Of a stretch of 64,000 bases of DNA, positions 1 through 10,962 are shown one piece after another. Source of the DNA: Cunninghamia lanceolata (taxonomy: Eukaryota > Streptophyta > Pinopsida > Cupressales > Cupressaceae); NCBI GenBank assembly GCA_027924645.1, contig BSBN01000809.1:46778001-46842000 (forward strand), read 5' to 3'. The notes below the pieces were generated by a model. That model had not been told where the DNA came from and did not search any database. It worked only from the letters and a program-made list of their open reading frames with translations. Within the stretch, counting starts at the first letter, position 1. The number at the start of each line of letters is the position of its first letter. The translations under genes were made by a program, and so were the position numbers.

Positions 1-784
1 TTGATTATTGTTGTGTAGGTCTCTCTTGATTGGTCTTGCATAGGTTTCTATATCAATCAATCTCACATTTATACTTCATTCGATTGGTTTTGCATTCGTA
101 TATAACCCAATTGATGTTGTGTTTTTTACCTTGCTTGATCAGTATTGTATCTCGCTCGATCGGTCTCGTAATGGTATTGCACTTGATTGTTTGGACCATC
201 GTACCTAGCTCAACCATTCTTTCGTTCCTACCTCACTTGATGAGCTACTCATTATAACATATTTATTCTTAATGATCTTGATTATATTAACTTCTTGGGT
301 TGGTTTAATGTGATTATGAGAAGAAGGGACACTTGACCGGTTCGAGAAATTTATTCACCTTGTAACCAATCTTGACTAAGGTATGGAGAAATTATGAATA
401 GTTGAGTGAATTGTTATGTAGAATGTACTTTTAATAAAATGTCATGTTCTTTATCTTTAGCTTTAGGTACAAGTTACAACATATTTATTTTTTGAATGTT
501 TTTTATTATATTAACTTCTCACATTACATTGGGTTGATTTATGTTATCAGCACAAGTGACATTCAATGAGTTGGACAAATTTTATTTGGTTTGTGATTTG
601 CGATCTTTGATGAGGTATGTGAAAATTTTGAATAGTTAGAGTGAATTGGTATTTTTGAATTTATTTTCAAGTTATTATTTTGTATAATTTATATAATTGT
701 GTTTGTAGTCTTGCTACATAGTTTAATTTGAGAATTTGATAAAAAAATTGACAAACTATGTTTTATTGCAGTGTGTAGGTTTAA
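1..784. other. AT-rich spacer without a recognisable gene
   Basis: No convincing coding frame is visible. The first 250 bases repeat loose variants of a 'gattggtcttgcat' phrase, suggesting an old degenerate satellite or LTR remnant. The second half holds a diverged tandem duplication, listed separately. Short open frames here have no recognisable domain. Confidence 0.5.
256..655. repeat. Diverged tandem duplication, two copies of about 180 bp
   Basis: Copy 1 (about 256-437) and copy 2 (about 477-655) share, in the same order, 'acatatttatt', 'attatattaacttct', 'gggttg', 'gacactt/gacatt', 'gaggtatg..aaaatt' and 'gaatagtt.agtgaatt'. The copies are separated by about 40 bp and differ by many substitutions and small indels, so the duplication is old. 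Confidence 0.5.
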
Positions 785-1807
785 TTAAGTGTGGAGCCTT
801 CGTTGGTTGTTGCATCTGCCATGCTGAATGTTGGAACCTTTGTTGGTTGTTGCATCCATTCTACTCCTTGAGCCATCAAAAAACAACTCCCAGACCTCAT
901 TATCTTGTTGCCCATCCTGTTGTTCTGCACTTTTTTCAATGTTAGGCAGAAATAAATCAGCTTCGTGCATCATATACACACCCAAACCAACCTCTTCCAG
1001 GTGCTCACATGGCTCAACTACTTGAGTTTGATCTGCCCATTCATCAAGGACTTCTGGTATACCTGCAATCAGTGTACTCCCTTCTTGGACAGCGGGCTGC
1101 TCCATTCCTGACTCACTTGTAACCAAGTTGGCATCGATGGGGCGTTTAGTGTAAGACTCAATATGGTCTTTGGCAATGGGTTCTAACTTGATAGTCACCT
1201 TAGTGCCGTACCTGGTTCTGAACAACATATGAGACCAATCCGAGGACAGGTAACCTCCTATCTTTGTAGTAAAATCCCTTGACAAGCAAATGGCAAAATA
1301 AGGAGGTAATTCAATGACATATATGTCTTGCGGGATAGAGAAATTTGGACAGGCATGCATAGTTAAACTTAGTCCCTTTATGACACCCATTGTATTAACA
1401 ACAGTTCCATCTAGCTGAACAACTCCCTTCTCTAATGGCTCATATTCAATGCCTAACTTGTCAACAATCTATTTGGGCGTGATGGAACTGCTAGCACCTG
1501 AGTCAATCATGCAGTTATGAACTAAATAATCCCCTATAGTCAAAGATACATAAAATGGTGGGGGTTTGACCTTTGAAGCTTGCTGTTCTGTATTTTTTTC
1601 AATGTTACTTGTCAAAACAGCCTTAGACTTATCTATATCAGACTCTTGAGATAGTTTTAAATTTGATAAGGCCGATTGAAGCAAGTCTTTTTGGCCAGGG
1701 ATACTCAGGGAATCCCACATAGACATGGATACATTTACTTTTTCCATATGCTCAAGGATATTGAAAGCAGATGTACCTGATTTAACTTGGCTTTTGGGGG
1801 CAGCCAC
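785..1807 (-). pseudogene. Aspartic protease joined to RNase-H start, element J
   Basis: The 1807-1469 part reads 'FYVSLTIGDYLVHNCMIDSGASSSITPK', a retropepsin active site (D-S-G-A-S). After a stop the frame resumes at 1390 with the C-terminal protease half ('GVIKGLSLTMHACPNFSI', 'YVIELPPYFAICLSRDF'). An acidic linker follows, leading to 'VWELFFDGSRSR', the first strand of a plant retrotransposon RNase H. The reverse transcriptase normally between protease and RNase H is absent, so this looks like an internal deletion. The last 60 bases contain a 40-bp tandem repeat at the truncation edge. Confidence 0.72.
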
Positions 1808-1867
1808 GTCACCTTGAGCACAAGTTGGCTAAATTGATGGATTAAGCTGCTCCTTGTCTATCAAAGG

Positions 1868-2631
1868 CTAACCCTTTGATAGGACTTGAATTTTTTCAGC
1901 GTTTGATGGGTTAGAAACACCTTGACCCATGTTCGGCACTTGATGCCCATGAGTTTGAACTTTACCATCTTGCTGCCCTTCATCAATAGCCCTTTTCTTG
2001 CTGCGTGTATTGTCTGCAACTGAAGAACCAACGTGGTTCATACCACAGAATTCTTCTCTTTGCCAGTTTAGGAGTGTTGTCTCATGTACCTGTTCTTCTT
2101 GGTGCTGAATAAGAGGTTCTATAGGGACATTAGACTGCACTGCTAGACTGTTCTGAACCATCAGAGCTTGGTTAATCACCCCATTGGCACATGTATTTTG
2201 GTTATGGGGCTGGTTACAAGGAAAACACCAGTCATAGTCTTGAGCCAAATTATTTTGGTTATGGGGCTGGTTACAAGAAAATTTTGACCTTGCTGCCTCT
2301 TGAGGTTCACTATCTCATTACCAAAAGATTGCAACAGTCCTTTGATCTCCTGTAACTCAAAAGACTGAGTTTGAACAGCATTTTCTGGTTTATTGGGCTG
2401 AGTATTAGGTGCTGGTAACGCTGGTGCAACAGGTATAACAGCTATAGGAGGCACATGCATTGGCATTGGTGGTTGAATAGCAGGGAATATTGGCAAAGGA
2501 GGCCTAGGGGCAATTTTACCAGCCTGTATGAGGCTGTTCTCAGCTCTTATGGCTATAGCATAAACTTGTGGTAAGGAATTTCCTCCCATAGATTGAATCA
2601 TGATAGAAATATCGTTGTTCAAAGCTCTCAA
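1868..2631 (-). pseudogene. Gag C-terminal half with CCHC zinc knuckle, element J
   Basis: Continues the gag of J. The first part (2631-about 2290) covers 'LRALNNDISIMIQSMGG', a proline-rich linker and a short helical 'LQEIKGLLQSFGNEIVNLKRQQ'. After a frame change near 2280 comes a nucleocapsid knuckle, 'CFPCNQPHNQNTC' (C-x2-C-x3-H-x4-C), which binds RNA. A 57-bp partial tandem duplication (first copy from about 2194, second from 2251) repeats the 'CNQPHNQN' part, producing one full and one half knuckle. Two overlapping frames are therefore open, neither of them complete. Confidence 0.75.
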
Positions 2632-2694
2632 ATAATATAAGAAAGCATGGTCAGCTGTAGGCCTTACCGTTGGTGGGATTCTATCCCACGTCTT

Positions 2695-3288
2695 CTAGAA
2701 ACGGTGGTTGAAGTCTGACATAACTTCATGAGGAGCCTTCTTAATCGTGGACAGTTGCTCCAATGACAAATGATTTGATTTGTCTTCAAAGAAGCTGCAT
2801 AGCTCCTCTCCCAAATGATCCCATGAATCTATGGAGTTCACCGACAGGTTCCTGAACCAGTGCAAAGCCTTCCCTTTGAGGGAAGCTGCTAATACTCTGA
2901 TTGCAACATTCTCTTGTGTCACATGATGGACAACACACAGGTTTGCAACATCTTTTATGTGTTCAGCCGGAGTAGTCTGATTTTCACCATTAAAATATGG
3001 TAAACTTTTCAAGGCAGCTACAGGAATATCATCATGCTGAGCTAAATTTAGTGGGCTGCCTTGGTTGAATGCAACAAACAGCTGATTTCTGGCTACAAGA
3101 ATCATTGTAACTGGGATTCTTGGGACAGTATGAGTTCCAACAGCAGGAGGAGTAGACTTGGCTCTCCTAGAATAGACACGAGTTTTCTTGGGTTTCTCAG
3201 CCATTATCCCTCTTCTCCTAGGTGGGGATAATGGCAAATACTCAAAAGATGAAGAACTTTTGGTTTGTATTCTTTTCATAAGCAACAA
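2695..3288 (-). pseudogene. Gag N-terminal half of element J
   Basis: This segment encodes the capsid-like part of a Ty3/gypsy gag protein. The likely start is the internal Met of 'MAEKPKKTRVYSRR', giving a basic N-terminus. About residue 100 onward carries the retrotransposon gag fold pattern: 'LPYFNGENQTTPAEHIKDV', then 'AASLKGKALHWFRNL' and 'SWDHLGEELCSFF'. The frame stops just after 'SDFNHRF', and the same reading frame continues past the stop toward 'TWDRIPPTVRPTADHAFLY', so one stop splits the gene. It would form the virus-like particle in the cytoplasm if intact. Confidence is high for family and for a broken copy. Confidence 0.82.
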
Positions 3289-3420
3289 TATACTGATTTT
3301 GCTAAACCAAAGCTCAGAGTCGCCAGATATGCAGGTTTTAACCTCTTACAGGTCTGAAAATCACTGGCTGCACATCAAAACAAGCAATAAAAGGTAGTAT
3401 TTGAACTGTTTCTAATTCCA

Positions 3421-3445
3421 CAGTCCCACTGGGCGTGCCAAAAAC
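3421..3445 (-). promoter_or_regulatory. Primer-binding/leader site of element J
   Basis: Immediately inside the LTR the minus strand reads TTTTTGGCACGCCCAGTGGG. This is the conserved start of the internal region in a group of plant Ty3/gypsy elements and is the likely site of minus-strand DNA priming. The identity of the tRNA is not assigned. Confidence 0.5.
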
Positions 3446-4552
3446 TGTTGTCTCTCAAATTTGCACCCTTGCTGAGTTGTAAAACTTGGCAATCTGGAGA
3501 AACATGGGATCTTTCCGGGTCTATGAGTCACCTGTGATGGAAAGAACCTCCGGAGAAGGCAGGCTTCCTAGCTGGGAATCACCTAAAATCTACTGGACTT
3601 GCAGAGGAAAAAAGAGAAGGAATGCTTTTAAAAATGAAAGTTAAAATTGGAAAACTTGAAAATAAGTGTGATCCACCAAGCTTGATAAGGTAAATGAAAC
3701 TCAGACTTGCATACACTTGGCCACAGACAACAGAAACTAAACCTACACAACCTGTCACTGTATGTTTGCAAAAACACTTCACAAAGAGGTCTAACTGCAT
3801 TAAAATCTTTAAAAGGAAGCTAAACTTCACAGTTTAAAGCCTTATAACACTCTAAGACACAGTTTACAACCTGCATAAACACAACTTCTGCAGAAAAAAG
3901 AGTATTGAAACATATGATAGTCACAAGGAAATAAAATACCTCACAAATGACCTGATCAAACACTTGATAACACCCAATACTGCAAAACAAGAAGGCAAAA
4001 TCTAACTGTCAATGGTATGCAAGGTGTTCTTTGTATTTCATATGCCAAAAAGAGTTACAAAAACATGCTGAAACTGAGTAGGATTGCAGAAAAAATCACC
4101 AACTTCAGATTGTACATGGAAAGAACTCCCTACAGAGAGTCAAATGAATGACTATATACTCTCCAAACTGCTGCCATGAGATAAGGATGAGCCATCTTCA
4201 TTTTCGTGTAACTCATAAATGTGCCCAAAATATCTACTAAAAGTCCTCCAAAAAGGGTCTCCAATGTAGAAAAGGTCAAGGCATGCCATCAATAATCATA
4301 AAAGCACCTGAAAATGTCTTTAAATGCCTTTAAATGATCTTTAAGGCCACTGAAATAAGTCAAATCTGTGCAATAACTCCCCTGCAGCATCATAAATGTC
4401 TGATATTTCACAATAAATGACATAAATACACATTTTTCTGCATTCATTTAACATTGACTAAGTGATTTATAATTACACCACCTTAGTTAATGTTTTTTAC
4501 ACTCCAAATTTTATACAAACTTATGCAGGAAAATGGCATTTAGGACACAACA
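3446..4552 (-). repeat. 5' LTR of element J
   Basis: On the minus strand the LTR begins TGTTGTGTCC (ending at 4552) and closes GAGACAACA (3446). This gives perfect six-base inverted ends TGTTGT/ACAACA, and the gypsy-type leader follows directly. Length is about 1.1 kb. The partner LTR is not in the window, so the borders rest on the inverted ends and the adjacent leader only. Short open frames inside it (for example 3579-3830) are not believed. Confidence 0.65.
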
Positions 4553-5131
4553 TTTAATTTCCCGATTTTGCATAGTTTGGGGACCAATTAAATGTCGTAC
4601 CCGAAAGCACTCTAACCTTTTCTATAGGGCTGTGTGCCTAACTTTCACCCATTATTTCTCCTGATGGAATAATTTCTAGGGAAACACGGCGAAGAATTCT
4701 ATAATGTCCCCATTTTCGTGAGCATTAGGGTTCGAGGGAATTAGCCTATTATCTGACCCTCGTAGGCTAATAGATATGGATAGAGGGTCTTCAGAGGCAG
4801 TTACTTGGTCTATGATGACATTACTTCTCTTCAGTGCTATATCTGGTTTGGGGTTGACCTTCGTTAGACTCAATTCTACACACTGTTTATAGTAAGTTAT
4901 CTTTCTAGAGTTTCTATTTATAGCAGGGTATCTGGTCATGTGTTGTTCCCTAGTTTCAGGGTATCACTTATTTATAGCAGAGTTTCAGTGTTGTTCCCTA
5001 GTTTTAGCCGGTGATAAGGTTGTTTAGAGGTCTCTGGTCCTGTATTGAAGGCTCTTGCTATTTTTAGCCGTTTGAGGTTGATAGAGATGGGCCCCTGCTA
5101 TTTTTGGTAAGATGGTTGGATGCATAGAGGG
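4553..5131. other. Spacer, no recognisable gene
   Basis: An open minus-strand frame (4676-4939, 87 codons) shows no known motif. The phrases 'tgttccctagtttcagg' and 'tatttatagcag' recur between 4920 and 5070, suggesting small duplications. I see nothing else that can be supported. Confidence 0.4.
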
Positions 5132-5610
5132 TGTCATGGTGAAACCCCAGGTTCAGACAAAACTAAAAAATGATGTCTAATTATGAAGATAAGTGATTTT
5201 TAATTATTATTAAAGGTAATCTTTAATAATAATTAATTATTATTATAAGGGGGGTCATTTAATGATATTAAAGTCAAATAATAAAGTCATGGATTAAAGC
5301 GCTCAAGTGAAGTTATATTATAAAGTTTTTGAAGTTTAGTAATGCTCAGAAAATTGCTGATGTTTAGTCATTTCATTGTGGATGGATATTTGGGCTAATA
5401 CAATGTATTGAAAGAATATATATATTCAGCAGATTCAATTTGGTGTGTGGAAATACTCTGGTTATCCTTTGTATTTCATTTGAAATTCCAATAAGCTCTG
5501 AAACAAGCGTATATTTTATAAACCCAAAAATCTATAAACAAACAAAACACAAAACAATTTGCACCTCAGCATAGCAGTTGGTGAAGTTAGAACTAGTAGG
5601 GGTTCTTACA
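5132..5610 (+). repeat. Candidate 5' LTR of element H
   Basis: The end is well placed: '..ttcttaca' at 5610, one base before a perfect iMet-type primer site. The start is tentative: TGTCATGGTG at 5132 gives a TG..CA unit of about 480 bp. The body is AT-rich. No matching 3' LTR was found downstream. Confidence 0.45.
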
Positions 5611-5611
5611 G

Positions 5612-5623
5612 TGGTATCAGAGC
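5612..5623 (+). promoter_or_regulatory. Primer-binding site (initiator tRNA-Met type), element H
   Basis: TGGTATCAGAGC is the standard plant retrotransposon primer site, complementary to the 3' end of initiator tRNA-Met. It marks the LTR/internal junction and the plus-strand orientation of H. Confidence 0.85.
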
Positions 5624-5879
5624 GGTTTCCTGCCATCTTGCTGGGAAATCAGAAATTTGAACAGTTGCATGTCAGTATTTGCAGTTGCATGTTAGTACCC
5701 AGTACTTGCATGTCCATTTGGAGAACACCCATATGCTTGCATGTTAGTGATCAACACTTGTATGTCAGTCTTAATGGTTACATGTTTGTGGGTTAAAACA
5801 AATATTCAGTGAATTAACATCTAGCATTATTTGAGTGACCAACACTCATCAGTTCAGTTATTGGTTACTATAGTTTTGT

Positions 5880-6645
5880 AGGGAAATCCAGAGAAGAAAT
5901 TGAACAGGACGACATTAAGTTTAGGGAAAGCTATGAACAGGAAGCCCCTCGACTCTTTGAAGACTATCAGAGTATGTGAGATGATTTTAAAGCACTGTAC
6001 TCTCTTAATGATTTTCTGAACTTTGTTGTCACTTTGAGTCCTAAAAAGATTGGATTGGTTAAGTATATTAAGAGGGTGTATAAGGAGGAAATTTCATCTA
6101 AAGGGGCAAAATTCAGTCATGGTCACAGTGTGAGCAGGTATGATGGAACCTTCAATTCATATAATAATGATGGTTGTACATCTAAACTCAATGAACAAGT
6201 TACAGGACCTCCTAATATGAGCAAGAACCAAATGAGAAGACAAAATCTATGCTTCTCATGCAAAGGATTTTGGGAACCTAACCACCAATGCACAAATAAT
6301 AAGGTAAAGAAGCTTGAGGAAGACCTCGTTGTGACACATAGATGCATTGAAGAAGAAGCCACGAATAAGGCAGATTTGGAGATGCACATGTTGCATGAGG
6401 ATGTTGGTGTTCATGAGTCACATCATTTGGAAGGACCAAGAGGATCCCATAATGAAGCCATTGAGATTAAGGAGACTTATACACATGCAGATTTACTTTG
6501 TAGCCGTGGGGCAAAAATTATGGCACATGATACACTCAATTTTCCTATGAAGACACCCTTTGAACCAACACATGGTAGTGGACAGTTAGCAGAGGATGAA
6601 GTTTGGTTGAGTTTCTTGAGGACACTACAGATAAGTATGATGTAG
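5880..6645 (+). pseudogene. Gag-like ORF with zinc knuckle, element H
   Basis: The frame is readable from about 5880 ('GKSREEIEQDDIKF'), broken by one TGA after 'FEDYQSM', then open from 6034. Around residue 70 of the open part lies 'LCFSCKGFWEPNHQC', a C-x2-C-x7-H-x-C knuckle of the form seen in many Ty3/gypsy gag proteins. Past the knuckle the sequence is acidic and histidine-rich with no protease motif. The frame ends at 6645, but the acidic sequence is resumed by the +2 frame from 6603, so a one-base shift near 6605 probably split a longer ORF. Function: RNA-binding structural protein of a retroelement, by family. Confidence 0.65.
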
Positions 6646-8342
6646 CTCCTGGTTTTCTGTTTTATGACAGCAGTCATAATGTCGAGCTTACTCATGAGAT
6701 AGCAGCCATTTCTCGTGAAGATGACGGATGTGTGGAGTCCCTTAACATTGACACTCAAGATTTGGGTGTTAAAAATGAATTATGTGATGAGAATTCAAGC
6801 CCCAACAAGTCTTATTTTGTAAATCAGAGCTTGGAAAATGAATCAGAAAATTCACTTATTGGCGATGAGTCTCAGGATCACTCTACGGATGGATATGCAG
6901 ATGCTTTGGAAGAAGTGTGCGAAGATATTGTCAAAACAATAGCTTCTACAATGTCTTTTGAGCCATCCTATGAGGTACATAGCAGCAGTACCTTTGATGA
7001 TATTGTGTGCACAGTTGATAGTACATATGATGCTGCTTCTCATATAGTGAGCAATGATGATTCAGCCTCATACCATAGTGCAGATTATAAATCGAAAGAT
7101 TTGTGTGGAGATGATTCATCACATGGGTATCATCATTTAGCTGGGAAATTGAAGGCTAATGATAATCTGATTGTTACAGCCTTGGAACATTTTGATGTTG
7201 CTCGACAGATGTTGGCAACCTATGGTTGGAGTACTCCTGAGATGGATGAGCACGATGGTAGTGGACTTTCCCTTACAGAGTTTTATACACTTAGAGAAGC
7301 GATTGGGATAATGAAGAATAATTATTTACTGTTACTATCTAATCGAGATTACCTTCTCAAGTGGGACGGGATCTGTTTTGGTGCATTGAAGGGAAAGGAG
7401 GAGGAGATCGATGAGCTCACCTATGAGCTTGAGATTGCCATGGACTCATTGAAGAGCACTCAAGAGGCCCTTCAAGAGGCACAGTTGCGGGTAGATGAGC
7501 TTACTATGGCACTAAGATTGACACAGTCTTCACCACCTACAGATACAGTTCAGGTTTCTATGGCAGTAGTTGGCGAGGAGCATATACCCACAGATAGTGG
7601 TGAGGGGCACATTGAGGATGTGGCTACATTCATTACTCTTACTGGTGCAAGTGACATCGATGGGTTTAGTGCATTGGGTGAGAGTAGCAGAGAACCATAT
7701 GTTACTTCAGGTGTTACTGAGGATAGTCCTATTACAAATGATACAGAGCAGGTTATTGATAGCTCGTGTGATGAGGTGGTTGATTTTGCAGAGAGGGTTT
7801 CCAGAGTGCCTACCCAATTAGCCATTCGGGATCAGGGACATGAGCCATCTTCTGATTCTAGTGTCGTGAGTGATGAGACTGACGAGGAGGGTGTTCCCCA
7901 TGACTATGATGGTCAACCATTGACAGAGGTGGGGGCATTTAATCTTGACTGCATGGTGAGGAGTGCTCATCACTTCTCCATCAGTCCACACATGGAGGAT
8001 TTGTTGATGCATCGATGTGGATTGGCTTAGTATTCATATCATCCATTGTGGGATGGAGTGTTTCCATCTTCGGAAGATGGACCCAGAGATTGTGGGTATC
8101 CAACTTTATTATTTTCAGATGGTTGTTTACAGGGTCAGGGATCAGAGTTTCATCATGATGATGTGTCCTTGGCAGAGTTTGCAGAGTACAGAGATAAAGA
8201 TCATTCAATAAATTCTAAATATTTAACATTTCAAGACATACAAAGATTGATATTTGCACCGATGTTTTCTTACAAATATAGGTATTTAAAAAGAAGCATC
8301 CATAAGCCTGTTACCTTTCTACACTCTTGCCCATCTTATTGA
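6603..8342 (+). pseudogene. Long acidic coiled-coil ORF replacing pol in element H
   Basis: A 475-codon open frame (6603-8030) continues in the same frame, after a single TAG at 8028, to 8342, for about 580 codons in all. The protein is strongly acidic and rich in Ser and Asp. Roughly residues 255-305 form a predicted coiled coil ('KGKEEEIDELTYELEIAM', then 'LQEAQLRVDELTMALRL'). No reverse transcriptase, integrase, protease or RNase H motif is visible. It overlaps the gag-like ORF by 43 bases in another frame and lies downstream of an iMet primer site, so I take it as the unique ORF of a non-autonomous LTR element. The family is not recognised. A host coding sequence is less likely given the context but not excluded. 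Confidence 0.55.
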
Positions 8343-8529
8343 GCCTATTATTTCTTCACTTGCAAGATGTATGTGCCACATTAAGTCATGGATTATCTTG
8401 TTTTTTATTAAGTTTGAAATCATGAATGATAGTTATTTTATGAAGAACACAATAAGTACATAGAGGTATCATCATTTAAAGCCTTTTCAACAATCCATTT
8501 TGCACGTATCTTCCAATCATTGCAATCAT

Positions 8530-9310
8530 TGTTATGTGACTTTTTCCCCAAGAGAAATAAATTGATGAAATAACCCTTTAGAATTGAAAAAGGGGGATGG
8601 AAAAAAAATAAAGTAAAGAGTAATGAAGAATATTTAAGAGAACTCTCTTATGAAAGGGAGAATAATTATTTATTAAATAATTATTAAAATGAAAGGGCGT
8701 GATGGTTTGGAAAACCACCCCTTAATGCTTATATAAGCATTTATATGAGATAGGAAAAGGAGAAGAATATGAATAAGAATAAGAATGAAGCACTGTACAT
8801 TGCGGGAACATGATTCCAGGTTAGCACGCTGTGAGCAAGACGGAGAAGGGGGCACATCTTATGTGTGTGTCCAACTTGGGGTACAGAAGTGCACTCAGGA
8901 CTGTCCTGGCTAGGGCTTGGGTATTGCACAGTGTTGAGAATTGTTCCAGAAGAACCAGCACTCGTGTAGAGCGGCAAAGTACGCTTATTTCTCCCAAATT
9001 GCTCATAGACGAAAGAGGCTAAACCAGGGTCCATTCTAGCAATCTTTGGATTCTTGCTAATTATATACAGATAAGTATTGTTTCTCAGTTATACCAATTG
9101 TTGAGATTGAATTAATATAATCATTTGTTGACTTATTTTTTTAGATTATATTCCGCTGTGCATTTTAATCCTGTTTTGGTAAATGTATGTTCATTGTTTA
9201 GTTTTAAACACTTTATTGCATTTAGGCATAATTAATGAATCAGTCATATAAGTATCTATTTTAATAAATAGGAAGTGATCTACTGTGTTCCGGTAATTTG
9301 AGTCATTACA
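8530..9310 (+). repeat. Candidate LTR
   Basis: Begins TGTTATGTGAC and ends GAGTCATTACA, imperfect inverted ends, followed directly by TGGCTCCCAACAC, which resembles a lysine-type primer site. A TATA-like 'cttatataagc' lies near 8730. No matching copy and no target duplication was found, so this could be a lone 5' LTR or chance. Confidence 0.35.
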
Positions 9311-9767
9311 TGGCTCCCAACACATGCTATGAGAGCTTTCATTTTTGCTTTTGCACTTTGTGGTAAAGAATTGATATCTTAAAGGAATTGAGCTCTATTA
9401 GCTGAATTGGAGAATTATTCTGTTATTTTACATCTTCCTTTTCAAGGAAAGCAGATGAGAAATGCTTTATGGATCAAGTGATCTCAAATTGCAAGTTTCA
9501 GACCATAAAGTTTTAGAGTAAAATTGGAATTAGTGATAAAACTACAAAAGGAGATTTGCACCATGGAAATGTATGTTTATGAGCCCTTTGATGATACATG
9601 ATATGTTTATGTTTACTTGAACTTTGATGAATTAGTGGTGATCACACAGGATCACCGCAAATTAAAGTATGCTAGTTGAACTTAGGTAGGTAAGTATGGC
9701 ATCATTATAGATTCATCACAGGTGCAATGCCCTTAGACAGCTGAATGGAAGGATAGTTGAAGGTTGA
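9311..9767. other. Spacer, nothing recognised
   Basis: AT-rich sequence with stops in all frames. It lies between the candidate LTR and the poly(T) marking the LINE end. No motif supported. Confidence 0.4.
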
Positions 9768-10151
9768 TTTTTTTTTTTGGTATTGGAAAATAATTTACCG
9801 AGCAGATTACAATATAAGATGCCATTTAGGCCACAACACACTACAGACACATATTATAAACATATATAAACAAACTAACACAAATTTTCCAGGAAAGAAA
9901 TAAGAACACCATGGAAATCAACTTCCTCGACCACTATCTGTCCTTATACTAATAGTATATTTAAAAAGGTTTTGATAGTCCCAAGATGACCATATCGCCA
10001 TACATGATGTAAAACAGATATTATCTATCAGCATCCTTTCCAGAATCAGAAATTTCAATGATTGAGAGTACAGGCTTCTCCACATTAGCAGCATCCACAG
10101 ATCCAGAAGCCTTATCAACATTTAACAGCAAATTGCCCTGCACATTCAGAA

Positions 10152-10791
10152 TTACAGTAACAGTGATAACAACAGGAATATCAGTGTTATTATATCCATG
10201 AGTTTGTTCATATTCATGAAAATCTTCATTGTTTTCAATCTCATCATCTGTTTTTTCTCCACGTCTCTCCATATTGGGCCACCACTTAGCGGTAGAATAT
10301 CTGTTTTATGAAGGGTTACAACTCTCTGATCCAAGAGTCTATAGAATTTGTCTTTGGGAATGTTGATTACAAATTTTAACTTGCAAGACAATAGAAAGGA
10401 AGGTGAACCGACTGCAAGAGTATGTAAGATACCTCTTTTTGCTTTGAAACACTTAATCATTCCTAGCTTTGCACATAAACTATAAAAATTCAGTTGATAA
10501 AAGAAGCCACATTTAATGTAACCAACAAGAATTTCATGCCAAGACAAGCCTTGTTTATTGAGCCAACCAGAAATATCACCTGAAAACATTCTCCAAATAT
10601 TTTTTGCATATTAACAATAATAAAAAGATGAATAATTGATGGCTCAATATTGCAAAAGGGACAAAAATATGTTGAAGATCAACATCGTTCAAAACAGACC
10701 CTGCAACAATTGTATTTAAAAGCAACAGCCATCTAAAACATGACTTTTTGGGTTCTAAACAAGATGACCAGATATGATTAGAAATAGACAT
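10152..10791 (-). pseudogene. LINE ORF2 C-terminal zinc-binding (zf-RVT-like) region
   Basis: Two overlapping minus-strand frames together give the pattern W..L.PK..CF.WLLLLN..., C-P-F-C, H-L-F and a downstream W-rich segment typical of the domain C-terminal to plant LINE reverse transcriptases. At least two frameshifts are needed to join the pieces. In an active LINE this region would help bind RNA or DNA during target-primed reverse transcription. Here it is a fossil. Confidence 0.55.
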
Positions 10792-10957
10792 CCAATCTCT
10801 ATTAAAAACTTAAGACCCTGCAAATTGTTTAAAGAATTAACCACCTCTTGGGTATCATATATCTTTGAATAAATCTTTTTTATTGCCACTTTGGTAAGAG
10901 GCGATCCATCCTTTCATCTTATATTATCCAGTATTCCAGTATTAAGCAGCAAGTTGA

Positions 10958-10962
10958 TAGGA
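10958..10962. repeat. Target-site duplication TAGGA (left) of element C
   Basis: TAGGA precedes TGTGATGAC; its partner is at 16772-16776 just after the other LTR. An exact five-base pair is what LTR-element integrases leave. Confidence 0.8.

Larger units (their letters stand above)
785..4552 (-). mobile_element. Element J: truncated Ty3/gypsy retrotransposon
   Basis: Read on the minus strand, the order is LTR (4552-3446), a leader beginning TTTTTGGCACGCCCAGTGGG, gag (3288-1868), aspartic protease (1807-about 1300), and then a stretch leading straight to an RNase-H-like 'FFDGSRSR'. Coding homology stops at about 785 and no second LTR is present in the window. The reverse transcriptase expected between protease and RNase H is missing. 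The leader motif is one I associate with Tat-like Ty3/gypsy elements. Multiple stops and frameshifts show it is dead. Confidence 0.8.
9768..10962 (-). mobile_element. 5'-truncated LINE, 3' end of ORF2
   Basis: A run of eleven T at 9768-9778 is the poly(A) tail of a minus-strand LINE. Upstream on the minus strand, scattered over frames, are pieces of the zinc-binding domain that follows plant LINE reverse transcriptases: 'WSSCLEPKKSCFRWLLLLN' (about 10791-10725), then 'CPFCNIEPSIIHLF' in another frame (about 10670-10620). Further pieces follow ('SWHEILVGYIKCGFF', 'FKAKRGILHTLAVGS'). The copy is truncated before the polymerase domain and ends where element C inserted. Confidence 0.6.

Noticed and set aside
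30..257. 75-codon frame at the window start
   Set aside because: Low-complexity, Leu/Ser/Ile-rich translation of degenerate repeats, no homology seen.
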